From positions 1-59,511 of the forward strand of contig JAICGN010000011.1 in NCBI GenBank assembly GCA_025923075.1: a stretch of DNA of 59,511 bases. Direction: 5' to 3'. Source of the stretch: Chitinophagaceae bacterium (GTDB lineage: Bacteria > Bacteroidota > Bacteroidia > Chitinophagales > Chitinophagaceae). A model generated the notes under the pieces. That model was not told the DNA's origin and ran no database searches. It saw nothing but the letters and a program-made list of their open reading frames with translations. This document shows positions 43,185 to 51,769 of the stretch, one piece after another; positions within the stretch are counted from its first letter, which is position 1; each line of letters starts with the position of its first letter. Both the position numbers and the translations under genes were made by a program.

Positions 43185-44468
43185 ATGATCGAAGAACTTT
43201 ATACCATTTACCAGCAACATCCATCTGTACAGACGGACACAAGAAAACTAAAACCTGGCGATATTTTCTTTGCATTAAAGGGCCCGAATTTTAATGGTAA
43301 TTCGTTTGCAAAACAGGCAATAGATAATGGAGCAAGCTTTGCGATAATTGATGAGAAAGGGTTTGAAATACCGGGCAAGACCTATTTAGTAGAAGATGGA
43401 TTAATGGCCTTGCAGGAACTAGCCCGTCACCATCGCAAACAGTTTACTATCCCATTTATTGCAATTACGGGAAGCAATGGAAAGACAACTACAAAAGAAT
43501 TAATTTATGCGGTGCTGTCATCTTCCTTTAAAACTTACACTACAGAAGGCAATCTGAATAATCATATCGGCGTCCCTCATACCATATTAAAAATAAGAAG
43601 TGATGCGGAAATGGCTGTAATCGAAATGGGCGCAAATCACCTGAATGAAATAGCGGGTTATTGTCAAATTGCGATGCCTACGCATGGCCTGATTACAAAC
43701 TGCGGCAAGGCACACCTGGAAGGATTTGGGGGAATAGAAGGTGTTAAAAAGGCCAAAGGAGAATTGTTTGATTACCTGCGAACACTAACACATGGCTTTG
43801 CATTTGTAATGTGGGATTATGACTATTTAAGGGAAATGAGCAAAGGCATCAGCGGTATCATCAAATATGGGACAGAAATAAATGATCATATAATAGGAAA
43901 AGTTTTTCGTAATGATCCTTTTTTGCAAGTTGAGATCACCCAGGGACTTGACGATAAGATCATTTCGACACAATTGGTTGGCGACTACAACTTGCCCAAC
44001 GTGCTAGCTGCAGTAACCGTTGGTAAATTTTTTGAAGTACCAGAAAACAAAATAAAATCTGCCATTGAGAATTATACTCCGTCAAACAGCCGTTCACAGC
44101 TGATTGAAAAAGGCTCCAACAAGATCATTTTAGATGCCTACAATGCAAATCCAAGCAGCATGAAATTAGCGATCGAAAATTTTGCAAAGAAACCCGTCGA
44201 CAATAAGATCATGATGCTTGGTGCTATGGCCGAGTTAGGTGTGGAAAGCCTGCACGAACACGAGGAAATAATTGGCCTTATCAACAACTATTCCTGGAAG
44301 CAAGTTATTCTTGTTGGTGGTGATTTTTTAAAACTCTCCCATCCTTTTCTTTCATTTGAAAATTCTTTGAAAGCAAAAGAATGGTTTGATCAACAGCATT
44401 TCCAAAACAGTTATATACTTGTAAAAGGAAGCCGCAGCATGCAGATGGAAAAAGTTTTAGAATCTTAA
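43185..44468 (+). CDS. murF: UDP-MurNAc-tripeptide--D-Ala-D-Ala ligase
   Basis: The cytoplasmic ligase adds D-Ala-D-Ala to the peptidoglycan precursor. The ATP loop IAITGSNGKTTTKELI lies near residue 95, IEMGANHLNEIAGYC follows, and the C-terminal LDAYNANPSSMKLAIENF is typical of MurF. ATG 43185 is preferred because MIEELY starts the family. An ATG at 43164 would place the start 6 bp after a terminator. The protein is 427 residues. Confidence 0.93.
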   Translation: MIEELYTIYQQHPSVQTDTRKLKPGDIFFALKGPNFNGNSFAKQAIDNGASFAIIDEKGFEIPGKTYLVEDGLMALQELARHHRKQFTIPFIAITGSNGKTTTKELIYAVLSSSFKTYTTEGNLNNHIGVPHTILKIRSDAEMAVIEMGANHLNEIAGYCQIAMPTHGLITNCGKAHLEGFGGIEGVKKAKGELFDYLRTLTHGFAFVMWDYDYLREMSKGISGIIKYGTEINDHIIGKVFRNDPFLQVEITQGLDDKIISTQLVGDYNLPNVLAAVTVGKFFEVPENKIKSAIENYTPSNSRSQLIEKGSNKIILDAYNANPSSMKLAIENFAKKPVDNKIMMLGAMAELGVESLHEHEEIIGLINNYSWKQVILVGGDFLKLSHPFLSFENSLKAKEWFDQQHFQNSYILVKGSRSMQMEKVLES

Positions 44469-44477
44469 TTTTAAAAG

Positions 44478-45101
44478 ATGGATTGGAAGAAATTATTCCC
44501 GCAGTTTGAACCAGAACTCCTAGAAATCCTGGATAAAAATGTAATCGAAAGAAAATTCAATGCAGGGGAGATCATTGTTAGGACAGGTCAGTATATCAAA
44601 TCAACTGTACTGGTATTAAGTGGAAGAATTAAAATTTACCGGCAAAATGATGAAGGGGGAGAATTCCTGATCTATTACCTGGGGTCTGGTGAAGCTTGCG
44701 CTGTATCATTGATATGTGCATTACAATCGCAAACGAGTGAGATAACCGCTAAAGCGATTGAAGATACGGAAGTATTATTGCTGCCGGTACAACTGATGGA
44801 TGAATTGATGAGCAAATATAAAAGTTGGTCACATTTTGTTATTCAAACATATCGCAAACGCTTCGATGAAATGCTCACGGTCATTGACAATATTGCCTTC
44901 AGAAATATGGATGAACGGCTGGAGTTTTATCTTAAACGATATCAGGCGGATACACGAAAGAAGATCGTGAATTTAACTCACCAGGAAATTGCTGACGACT
45001 TGAATTCATCGAGAGAGGTGATCAGTCGCTTATTGAAAAAGATGGAGCAGCTTGGAAAAATAAGGCTGAACCGTAATTCAATTGAACTTATCAATTTGTG
45101 A
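44478..45101 (+). CDS. Crp/Fnr-family regulator of the sulfur island
   Basis: The 207-residue protein has a cyclic-nucleotide-like sensor domain (GEIIVRTGQYIKSTVLVLSGR) and a C-terminal winged helix. The recognition helix SREVISRLLKKME has Arg179, Glu180 and Arg184, the positions that read TGTGA in E. coli CRP. No Fnr-type iron-sulfur cysteine cluster is present, but Cys74 and Cys80 lie in the sensor (EACAVSLICAL). It lies 9 bp after murF and just upstream of the first GTGAT-N4-ATCAC site. The sensed signal, perhaps a persulfide, is unproven. Confidence 0.88.
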   Translation: MDWKKLFPQFEPELLEILDKNVIERKFNAGEIIVRTGQYIKSTVLVLSGRIKIYRQNDEGGEFLIYYLGSGEACAVSLICALQSQTSEITAKAIEDTEVLLLPVQLMDELMSKYKSWSHFVIQTYRKRFDEMLTVIDNIAFRNMDERLEFYLKRYQADTRKKIVNLTHQEIADDLNSSREVISRLLKKMEQLGKIRLNRNSIELINL

Positions 45102-45141
45102 TTTATATCACTTGCAGGGGATTTATAAGTGTTCAATTTTG
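45098..45141 (+). promoter_or_regulatory. Crp-type site and promoter before the TauE gene
   Basis: GTGAT-TTAT-ATCAC (45098-45111) is a perfect palindrome that starts one base before the stop codon of the crp gene. CAATTTTG at 45134-45141 resembles TAnnTTTG. Its first base lies 29.5 bp from the palindrome centre, the spacing expected for an activator at about -41.5. Confidence 0.75.
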
Positions 45142-45158
45142 CTTCTGAATTTTTATAA

Positions 45159-45962
45159 ATGGAAATAGCTGGTTATATAGCTTCGGTTGTTATTGGAATT
45201 GCTTTAGGTCTTATCGGTGGTGGCGGATCAATCCTAACAGTCCCGGTTCTTGTTTATCTTTTGCATGTTGAGCCGGTCATTGCCACAGCTTATTCACTTT
45301 TTATCGTGGGCACAACCAGTCTTGTGGGCGCTGTTCCCAAATACAGACATGGATTGGTTAATTTAAGAACCGCAATCATTTTTGGCATACCCTCCATCCT
45401 GGCGGTTTTTGTTACGAGAAAATTCCTGGTACCATTGATCCCGCAGCATATTTTCAATGCTGGAAATTTTGAAATTACAAAACCAGTATTGATCATGGTT
45501 TTGTTCGCATTCTTAATGGTAGCGGCATCCTATTCGATGATAAAAAATGGCGAAAAAGAAAATGATGGACCGCTTCAACAACGGTATAACTATCCAATGA
45601 TTATACTTGAAGGCGCGGTGGTGGGAATACTGACCGGTCTTGTTGGAGCCGGTGGTGGATTTCTTATTATCCCAGCACTTGTATTTTTTAGCAAACTGCC
45701 GATGAAACTGGCAGTGGGAACTTCTCTTCTTATCATAGCAGCCAAATCACTTGTTGGCTTTACCGGCGACCTTTCCCATTATAACATGGACTGGAAATTA
45801 TTATTAATCGTTACCCTGGCGGCAATCATTGGAATTTTTATAGGAAATGCAATTAATAAAAAAATTGCCGGTGAACGTCTGAAAAAATGGTTCGGATGGT
45901 TTGTACTGGTAATGGGCATTTACATAATTGTTAAAGAACTTTTCCTGAGACAGCCAATGTGA
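45159..45962 (+). CDS. TauE/SafE-family sulfite or sulfonate exporter
   Basis: The 267-residue protein has about eight transmembrane helices and the family's repeated loops, IGLIGGGGSILTVPVLVYLL and GLVGAGGGFLIIPALVFF. In this setting it probably exports sulfite formed by the persulfide dioxygenase encoded next. Its 3' end overlaps or abuts the CstB-like gene. A Crp-type site lies 48 bp upstream of its ATG. Confidence 0.88.
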   Translation: MEIAGYIASVVIGIALGLIGGGGSILTVPVLVYLLHVEPVIATAYSLFIVGTTSLVGAVPKYRHGLVNLRTAIIFGIPSILAVFVTRKFLVPLIPQHIFNAGNFEITKPVLIMVLFAFLMVAASYSMIKNGEKENDGPLQQRYNYPMIILEGAVVGILTGLVGAGGGFLIIPALVFFSKLPMKLAVGTSLLIIAAKSLVGFTGDLSHYNMDWKLLLIVTLAAIIGIFIGNAINKKIAGERLKKWFGWFVLVMGIYIIVKELFLRQPM

Positions 45963-46021
45963 CAAAAGTCATAGACAGACTCTGGAAACAACTCCAACTT
46001 TACATCTCAAAATATTTAAAT

Positions 46022-47440
46022 ATGAAAGTAGAACAGATCTATACTGGTTGTCTTGCACAGGGCGCCTACTATATTGAAAGCAATGGCGAAGCCGCTATCA
46101 TTGATCCCCTGCGTGAAGTCGAACCTTATATTCAAAAAGCAGAAAGAAACCATGCAAAAATTAAATGGGTCTTTGAAACGCATTTCCATGCAGATTTTGT
46201 TTCCGGCCATCTCGATCTTGCAGAAAAAACTGGTGCAAAGATTGTGTATGGCCCCACTGCTAAGCCGGCATTCGAAGCTATCACCGCAGACGATGGACAA
46301 GAATTTAAAATTGGTGAGGCCACTCTCAAAGTACTTCATACACCCGGCCATACCATGGAAAGCAGTTGCTTTTTACTAAAAGATGAAAGCGGAAAAGAGA
46401 TTGGTTTATTTTCCGGTGACACCCTTTTTATTGGTGACGTGGGACGTCCCGATTTGGCGCAGAAAGTAATCGCGGAATTAACACAGGAAAAACTTGCTGC
46501 ACATTTATATGATTCATTACAAAATAAAATAATGCCGCTGGCTGATGACATCGTTGTGTATCCTGCACATGGCGCAGGCAGCGCTTGTGGTAAAAATATG
46601 AGTAAGGAAACCACGGATACGCTCGGGCACCAGAAAGCAACTAATTATGCACTGCGGCCGGGCTTATCAAAAGAACAATTCATTAAAGAAGTCTTAACGG
46701 GTCTCACCCCGCCTCCAAAGTATTTTCCATTAAATGTGTTGATGAATATTAAAGGCTATGATAGCATTGATGAAGTATTGCAAAGGGGCCTGCATGAAAT
46801 GAGCCCCGCTGCGTTTGAAACAGCAGCGAATGAAACCGGTGCCATCATACTTGATACAAGGGATGCACAGGTCTTTACCAAAGGGTTTATTCCTAATTCC
46901 ATTAATATTGGTGTGGATGGACAATTCGCCCCATGGGTTGGCGCCATGATCCCTGATATTAAACAACAAATATTGCTTGTATGTGAACCCGGAAGAGAAG
47001 AAGAAGTAATTACCCGCCTCAGCCGTGTAGGCTATGATCATACAATCGGTTTCCTGAAAGGAGGATTCGAGGCCTGGAAAAATGCAGGCCGGGAAGTTGA
47101 TCACATTACTTCGATCACTGCTGATGAATTAGCTGGTGTTATGAACAAAGAGAAAGTGAATTTGATCGATGTAAGGAAGAAAAGCGAATACGACAGCGAG
47201 CATATCGCCGATGCAGAAAACATACCTCTTGATTACATCAATGATAATATGTCGCAGATCGATAAGAATAAAACTTACTATGTGCATTGTGCAGGTGGCT
47301 ATCGCAGTATGGCATTTACTTCTATACTTCGTGCAAGGGGTTATGATAAACTGGTTGACATAAAGGGCGGTTTCAAGTCAATGAAAGAGAGCGGCAAGTT
47401 TAAAGTGACAGATTATGTGTGCCCGACAACAATGTTGTGA
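46022..47440 (+). CDS. CstB-like persulfide dioxygenase-rhodanese
   Basis: The 472-residue protein has three parts. An ETHE1-type metallo-beta-lactamase domain carries THFHADF with His54 and His56, TPGHT with His110, SGDTLFIGDVGRPD with Asp133 and SACG with Cys189. A middle rhodanese domain spans about 270-355 with Cys321. A C-terminal rhodanese ends near 460 with Cys423 in HCAGGYRS. CstB oxidises low-molecular-weight persulfides to sulfite and combines it to thiosulfate. The open frame starts at 45959, but ATG 46022 begins the conserved MKVEQIYTGC. Confidence 0.9.
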   Translation: MKVEQIYTGCLAQGAYYIESNGEAAIIDPLREVEPYIQKAERNHAKIKWVFETHFHADFVSGHLDLAEKTGAKIVYGPTAKPAFEAITADDGQEFKIGEATLKVLHTPGHTMESSCFLLKDESGKEIGLFSGDTLFIGDVGRPDLAQKVIAELTQEKLAAHLYDSLQNKIMPLADDIVVYPAHGAGSACGKNMSKETTDTLGHQKATNYALRPGLSKEQFIKEVLTGLTPPPKYFPLNVLMNIKGYDSIDEVLQRGLHEMSPAAFETAANETGAIILDTRDAQVFTKGFIPNSINIGVDGQFAPWVGAMIPDIKQQILLVCEPGREEEVITRLSRVGYDHTIGFLKGGFEAWKNAGREVDHITSITADELAGVMNKEKVNLIDVRKKSEYDSEHIADAENIPLDYINDNMSQIDKNKTYYVHCAGGYRSMAFTSILRARGYDKLVDIKGGFKSMKESGKFKVTDYVCPTTML

Positions 47441-47458
47441 TGGTTAGGGTTTCGTGGC

Positions 47459-47484
47459 AACCGGGGACCGTAACGTTCCCGGTT
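47459..47484 (+). terminator. Hairpin after the CstB-like gene
   Basis: AACCGGGGAC and GTTCCCGGTT form a stem with one mismatch. Only a weak T-run follows, so it may be a partial terminator or RNA-stability element before the single rhodanese gene. Confidence 0.4.
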
Positions 47485-47505
47485 CTTTCAAAAAAATATA
47501 AAAAA

Positions 47506-47790
47506 ATGAAAAACATAAGCGAAATATTAAAAAAAGAAGATGCAGTTGTTGTTGATGTCAGGAATACCTGGGAATATGATGAGGGACATGTAAAGAATGC
47601 AGTAAATATTCCACTGACTGAAATTCCTGCAAGAATTGATGAATTCAAAAAATTGAATGGTCCTGTGATTTTATATTGTCGTAGTGGTAACAGAAGTGGC
47701 GCTGCAGTACATCTCCTTAAACAAGCCGGTATCACTAACGTTTATAATGGCGGGGGTATTTTCGATTTACAAAAAATAACACTGAACTGA
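47506..47790 (+). CDS. Cytoplasmic single-domain rhodanese
   Basis: The 94-residue protein has VVVDVRNTWEYDEGHVKNA and the active-site loop YCRSGNRSG with catalytic Cys. It transfers sulfane sulfur between thiols. No signal peptide is present, so it works in the cytoplasm. ATG 47506 is chosen because the frame upstream runs through the hairpin. It lies in the same row as the CstB-like gene and likely shares its operon. Confidence 0.88.
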   Translation: MKNISEILKKEDAVVVDVRNTWEYDEGHVKNAVNIPLTEIPARIDEFKKLNGPVILYCRSGNRSGAAVHLLKQAGITNVYNGGGIFDLQKITLN

Positions 47791-47791
47791 G

Positions 47792-48184
47792 GTGAGATTA
47801 AAAATATTTTATTCGCTTTTGATCGCCGGGGCATTTTCCATCAGCCTTGCGTCAGCACAAGACACTACCGGTCTATCCGTTCAAACTACAAAGTTTGAGC
47901 GAATGATGAAAAAGAAGAATACAGTGATGCTGGATGTAAGAACTCCTGAAGAATATAAATCGGGATATATCGGCAATGCGGTGAATTATAATGTGATGGA
48001 TAGTCTCACGTTTCTAAATACAATTTCCGCTCTTGATAAAAACAAAAAATTCCTGCTTTATTGTAAAAGTGGTCGTCGCTCCGGCAAGGCTTTGGTGATG
48101 ATGAAAGATATGGGTTTTAAAAAAGTACATCACCTTAAAGGTGGAATCACTGAATGGAAGGGCGAATTGAAAAAGCCCCATTAA
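47792..48184 (+). CDS. Exported rhodanese
   Basis: The 130-residue protein begins at GTG with a signal peptide (MRLKIFYSLLIAGAFSISLASAQ). One rhodanese domain follows, with MLDVRTPEEYKSGYIGNAVN and YCKSGRRSGKA as the active loop. It should handle sulfane sulfur in the periplasm. It follows the cytoplasmic rhodanese by one base, so both are translated from one mRNA. Confidence 0.88.
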   Translation: MRLKIFYSLLIAGAFSISLASAQDTTGLSVQTTKFERMMKKKNTVMLDVRTPEEYKSGYIGNAVNYNVMDSLTFLNTISALDKNKKFLLYCKSGRRSGKALVMMKDMGFKKVHHLKGGITEWKGELKKPH

Positions 48185-48205
48185 AATCTATAGCCTCTCA
48201 TCAAA

Positions 48206-49585
48206 ATGAAACGATTTTATTTTCTCTTTACCTGCTTATCAATTTTTTTCTCCCTGATTACAAACGGGCAAAAAAAAGAAGATACAACCTCGATTCTTCA
48301 TGCCTTCAAAAAGGGAAGAATTGAGGGCCACTTCCGATTGTTCTATATGAGTACGAACAACGATGAATCGCTTTCTGACTATTATGCCCTGGCTTTTGGT
48401 GGCGGTTTAAGATACCAAACAAAAATTTTTAAAGGGTTCCAGCTCGGTATCGGGGGATTCTATATTTGGAATCTTTCTTCTTCTGATCTTACAAAACCTG
48501 ATCCGCTTACAAATATGATGAACCGGTATGAGATTGGTCAGTTTGATCAGACAGATCCGTCAAATAAGAAAGATATGCAGCGGCTGGAAGATTTTTTTAT
48601 CAGGTATAATTTCAAAAGATCATACATCAAATACGGCAAACAGGTAATTAAAACGCCTTTCATTAATCAACAAGACGGCCGGATGCGTCCAACCGGTGAA
48701 CAAGGAATATGGATGGAGATAAATGAATTGAAAAAAACAAAACTTGAGATCGGATGGCTTACGCATATTTCTCCACGCGGCACTATTGCATGGTTTCGCG
48801 GGGCATCTTCCATTGGCATTTATCCTGCGGGAGTTGGAATCAGTGGAGAAAAAAGTGACTATAAAAACAATCTCGAGTCAACAGGCATAGGCATTGCAGG
48901 AATTACTTATTCATTGAACAACGAGATAAAACTGCAAGCATGGGATCATTGGATCGAAAATATTTCAAATACAACATTGTTCCAGGCCGATGGAGAATTT
49001 TCAATTGAAAAAAATAGAAAGATTATTTCCAGCATTCAATACATCCACCAACAGGGAATCAAACATGGAGGAAATACAGATCCGGCAAAAACTTATTTCG
49101 ATCCTTCACAAAAAGTGAATATTTATAGTGCAAGTGCCGGTTTGCAGTTAAAAAAATCGACGATCAGATTTAATTATTCACGCATCACAAAAGACGGTCG
49201 TTTTCTCTTTCCAAGAGAATGGGGCCGTGAACCATTATTTACGTTCTTATCAAGGGAAAGAAATGAAGGACTTGGTGATGTAAATGCGTTTACCATTAAT
49301 TTTCTTCAGACTTTTTTCCATCAAAAATTAAATACTGCAGTGGGCGCCGGTTATTATGAACTGCCTGACGTAAAAAACGTGAGGCTAAATAAATATGGGC
49401 TTCCGTCTTATTATCAATTTAACCTTGATTTGAAATACGCGTTTGGTGGGCTTCTTGATGGCCTCAATGCCGAACTGTTATATCTTTATAAAAAGAGCGG
49501 TGGCAGTACTTATAATGACTTGAGATATGTTATAAACAAGACAGATATGCATCAATTTAACCTGATAATGAACTATAATTTTTGA
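48206..49585 (+). CDS. OprD-like outer-membrane porin
   Basis: The 459-residue protein has a signal peptide and a beta-barrel body. The segment FLFPREWGREPLFTFLSRER near 340 resembles OprD-family porins. It is the last gene of the TauE-CstB-rhodanese row and could pass thiosulfate, sulfite or another anion through the outer membrane. The substrate is inferred only from position. Confidence 0.75.
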   Translation: MKRFYFLFTCLSIFFSLITNGQKKEDTTSILHAFKKGRIEGHFRLFYMSTNNDESLSDYYALAFGGGLRYQTKIFKGFQLGIGGFYIWNLSSSDLTKPDPLTNMMNRYEIGQFDQTDPSNKKDMQRLEDFFIRYNFKRSYIKYGKQVIKTPFINQQDGRMRPTGEQGIWMEINELKKTKLEIGWLTHISPRGTIAWFRGASSIGIYPAGVGISGEKSDYKNNLESTGIGIAGITYSLNNEIKLQAWDHWIENISNTTLFQADGEFSIEKNRKIISSIQYIHQQGIKHGGNTDPAKTYFDPSQKVNIYSASAGLQLKKSTIRFNYSRITKDGRFLFPREWGREPLFTFLSRERNEGLGDVNAFTINFLQTFFHQKLNTAVGAGYYELPDVKNVRLNKYGLPSYYQFNLDLKYAFGGLLDGLNAELLYLYKKSGGSTYNDLRYVINKTDMHQFNLIMNYNF

Positions 49586-49589
49586 CGGT

Positions 49590-49632
49590 GTGACAACTGT
49601 CACAGTTATCATTTGAGTTACAATTAACTTTG
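49590..49632 (+). promoter_or_regulatory. Crp-type site and promoter before the YeeE/YedE pair
   Basis: GTGAC-AACT-GTCAC (49590-49603) is palindromic, with a TG/CA flank. TAACTTTG at 49625-49632 is a perfect TAnnTTTG. Its first base lies 28.5 bp from the palindrome centre. The next ATG is at 49655. Confidence 0.78.
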
Positions 49633-49654
49633 CAGAGAAATAAAGATAAATGTC

Positions 49655-50224
49655 ATGAATTTTATTGAATGGATAAAACAACCCTGGCCCTGGTATGTCG
49701 CAGGCCCTTTGATCGGTCTCACTGTTCCGGTATTACTTATACTCGGAAATAAGTCTTTTGGAGTGTCTTCTTCATTGCGGCATGTATGCGCAGCCTGTGT
49801 GCCAATGAATATTCCATTTTTTAAATATGACTGGAAAAAGGAAATATGGAATCTTTTTTTTGTCGGCGGTATCTTATTAGGTGGGATAATAGCAGCATTC
49901 TTATTATTAAATCCCGATCCCGTTGTCATTGACCCGAAACTGGCATCAGAATTAGCAGGCTATGGTGTTACAAATACAGAAGGCCTGGTTCCAAAAGATC
50001 TTTTTAACTGGGAAAGTTTGTTATCAATAAAAGGGCTGATACTTATGGTTGGTGGCGGTTTTCTTGTTGGTTTTGGCACCCGCTATGCCGGCGGTTGCAC
50101 AAGTGGCCATGCCATTATGGGGATAAGTAATCTTCAATTACCTTCTTTGATTGCCACTTGTTGCTTTATGATCGGTGGTTTCTTTTTTGCAAACATCGTT
50201 CTTCCGCTCATTCTTAAACTTTAA
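49655..50224 (+). CDS. YeeE/YedE-family transporter, first half
   Basis: The 189-residue membrane protein has about four to five helices and the sulfur-transporter motif [23 protein letters not shown]. YeeE/YedE proteins take up thiosulfate or sulfur compounds through conserved cysteines, here Cys in GGCTSG. The partner gene follows 20 bp later, so the channel is split over two polypeptides as in PmpA/PmpB-like pairs. A Crp-type site precedes it. Confidence 0.88.
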   Translation: MNFIEWIKQPWPWYVAGPLIGLTVPVLLILGNKSFGVSSSLRHVCAACVPMNIPFFKYDWKKEIWNLFFVGGILLGGIIAAFLLLNPDPVVIDPKLASELAGYGVTNTEGLVPKDLFNWESLLSIKGLILMVGGGFLVGFGTRYAGGCTSGHAIMGISNLQLPSLIATCCFMIGGFFFANIVLPLILKL

Positions 50225-50244
50225 TAGAACTTATTTTAATAAAA

Positions 50245-50763
50245 ATGAATACAGATATAAAAACATTTAAAGCAGCGGAATTGAATACTGACTTTGAAGT
50301 ACGATCGCAGAATGCCATCTGTGTGAATAGTTCACAACTGGATAAGCCGCTTTTGTCAAATCTAAAATTCACTTTTGCCGGAATTTTATTTGGGATCATT
50401 CTTATCAAATCAGAAGTCATTTCATGGTTTCGCATACAGGAAATGTTTCGTTTACAAAGTTTTCACATGTTTGGTGTTATTGGTTCTGCTATCGTGGTTG
50501 GCATTATCAGTGTATTTATTATAAAAAAATTTAAAATAAGGTCTATTGATGGTGAACCGATCCACCTTGAACCAAAAAAATTTAATAAAGGACAGGTATA
50601 CGGTGGTTTACTTTTTGGATTTGGCTGGGCCTTGACCGGCGCATGTCCCGGACCATTGTTTGCACAAATAGGAACAGGGGCTACCGTAATCATCGTAACT
50701 TTATTTAGCGCTATCATCGGTACATGGGTCTATGGTTATCTGAGAGAGAAGTTGCCGCATTGA
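50245..50763 (+). CDS. YeeE/YedE-family transporter, second half (DUF6691 type)
   Basis: The 172-residue membrane protein has GGLLFGFGWALTGACPGPLFAQIG, the second-half YeeE motif with Cys in GACPGP. It should assemble with the preceding protein into one thiosulfate or sulfur transporter. An N-terminal cytoplasmic stretch of about 30 residues contains Cys (NAICVNSS). It is followed within 16 bp by the TsdA-like gene. Confidence 0.88.
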   Translation: MNTDIKTFKAAELNTDFEVRSQNAICVNSSQLDKPLLSNLKFTFAGILFGIILIKSEVISWFRIQEMFRLQSFHMFGVIGSAIVVGIISVFIIKKFKIRSIDGEPIHLEPKKFNKGQVYGGLLFGFGWALTGACPGPLFAQIGTGATVIIVTLFSAIIGTWVYGYLREKLPH

Positions 50764-50779
50764 CGTAATTCAAATCGAG

Positions 50780-51754
50780 ATGAAACCACATTGTTTTGTT
50801 AAAACAGTTTTCATTTTAGCCTGCTTTGCATTGGTTATTTATGCATGCGACAGCAGCCATGCTCATGGAGTTGCAGGTGATTCACAGTTTGATAGCACAC
50901 GTTTATGGGTTGGATGGAATAAATATCATATTCCTGAACGAGATTCAATGGCAAGATATGGGCATGAATTAATCGCAAATACTTCCTACTATCTCGGGCC
51001 AAAAGGAATTGTTGCGCAAATAACAAATGGAATGAACTGTCAGAATTGTCATTTGAATGGCGGTACATTGCCCTGGGGAAATAATTACGGGGCCGTTGCA
51101 TCAATGTATCCGCAGTTCAGAGCACGAAGCGGGGGTCTGGAAACCATTGTAAAAAGAATTTCCGATTGCATGGAAAGAAGCTTAAATGCTGACAAAGCGA
51201 TTGACAGTAATAGCAAAGAGATGCGATCGATTATTGCCTATATGAACTGGCTTGGGGATGGTATTCCTAAGGGTCGCGCACCGAAAGGAACCGGCATTAT
51301 GAATATTCCATATCTCGATCGTGCTGCTGATCCGCAAAAAGGACAGGCCGTTTATGTAAGTAAATGCCAACGATGCCATGGCGCTGATGGACATGGACAG
51401 AAGAAAACTGATGGCTTGTATGAATATCCGCCATTATGGGGAGAAAACAGTTATAACACCGCTGCTGGTTTATATCGATTATCAAGATTTGCAGGCTATG
51501 TAAAACACAATATGCCCTTTGGTGAGGTGGAATATCATAATCCTCAACTGACAGATGAAGAAGCATGGGATGTAGCGGCATTTGTAAATTCTCAACCACG
51601 CCCCTCAAAGATTTTTAAAGAAGACTGGCCTGATATTTCTAAAAAACCAGTTGATCATCCGTTTGGTCCTTATGCTGATGGCTTTACTGAAGAACAACAT
51701 AAGTATGGCCCTTTTCAACCTATCATTGAGGCCAGGAAAAAACAGAAAAAATAA
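50780..51754 (+). CDS. TsdA-like diheme c-type cytochrome
   Basis: The 324-residue lipoprotein-like protein (possible lipobox LVIYAC) has two heme sites, CQNCH at 87-91 and CQRCH at 196-200. The TsdA pattern is visible in YRLSRFAGYVKHNMPFG, with Met245 as candidate distal ligand. A Cys130 in RISDCMERSL could be the heme 1 ligand. TsdA oxidises thiosulfate to tetrathionate or works in reverse. It sits between the YeeE pair and soxB. Exact reaction direction is not visible. Confidence 0.88.
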   Translation: MKPHCFVKTVFILACFALVIYACDSSHAHGVAGDSQFDSTRLWVGWNKYHIPERDSMARYGHELIANTSYYLGPKGIVAQITNGMNCQNCHLNGGTLPWGNNYGAVASMYPQFRARSGGLETIVKRISDCMERSLNADKAIDSNSKEMRSIIAYMNWLGDGIPKGRAPKGTGIMNIPYLDRAADPQKGQAVYVSKCQRCHGADGHGQKKTDGLYEYPPLWGENSYNTAAGLYRLSRFAGYVKHNMPFGEVEYHNPQLTDEEAWDVAAFVNSQPRPSKIFKEDWPDISKKPVDHPFGPYADGFTEEQHKYGPFQPIIEARKKQKK

Positions 51755-51769
51755 CTTAATCAAAAACTA

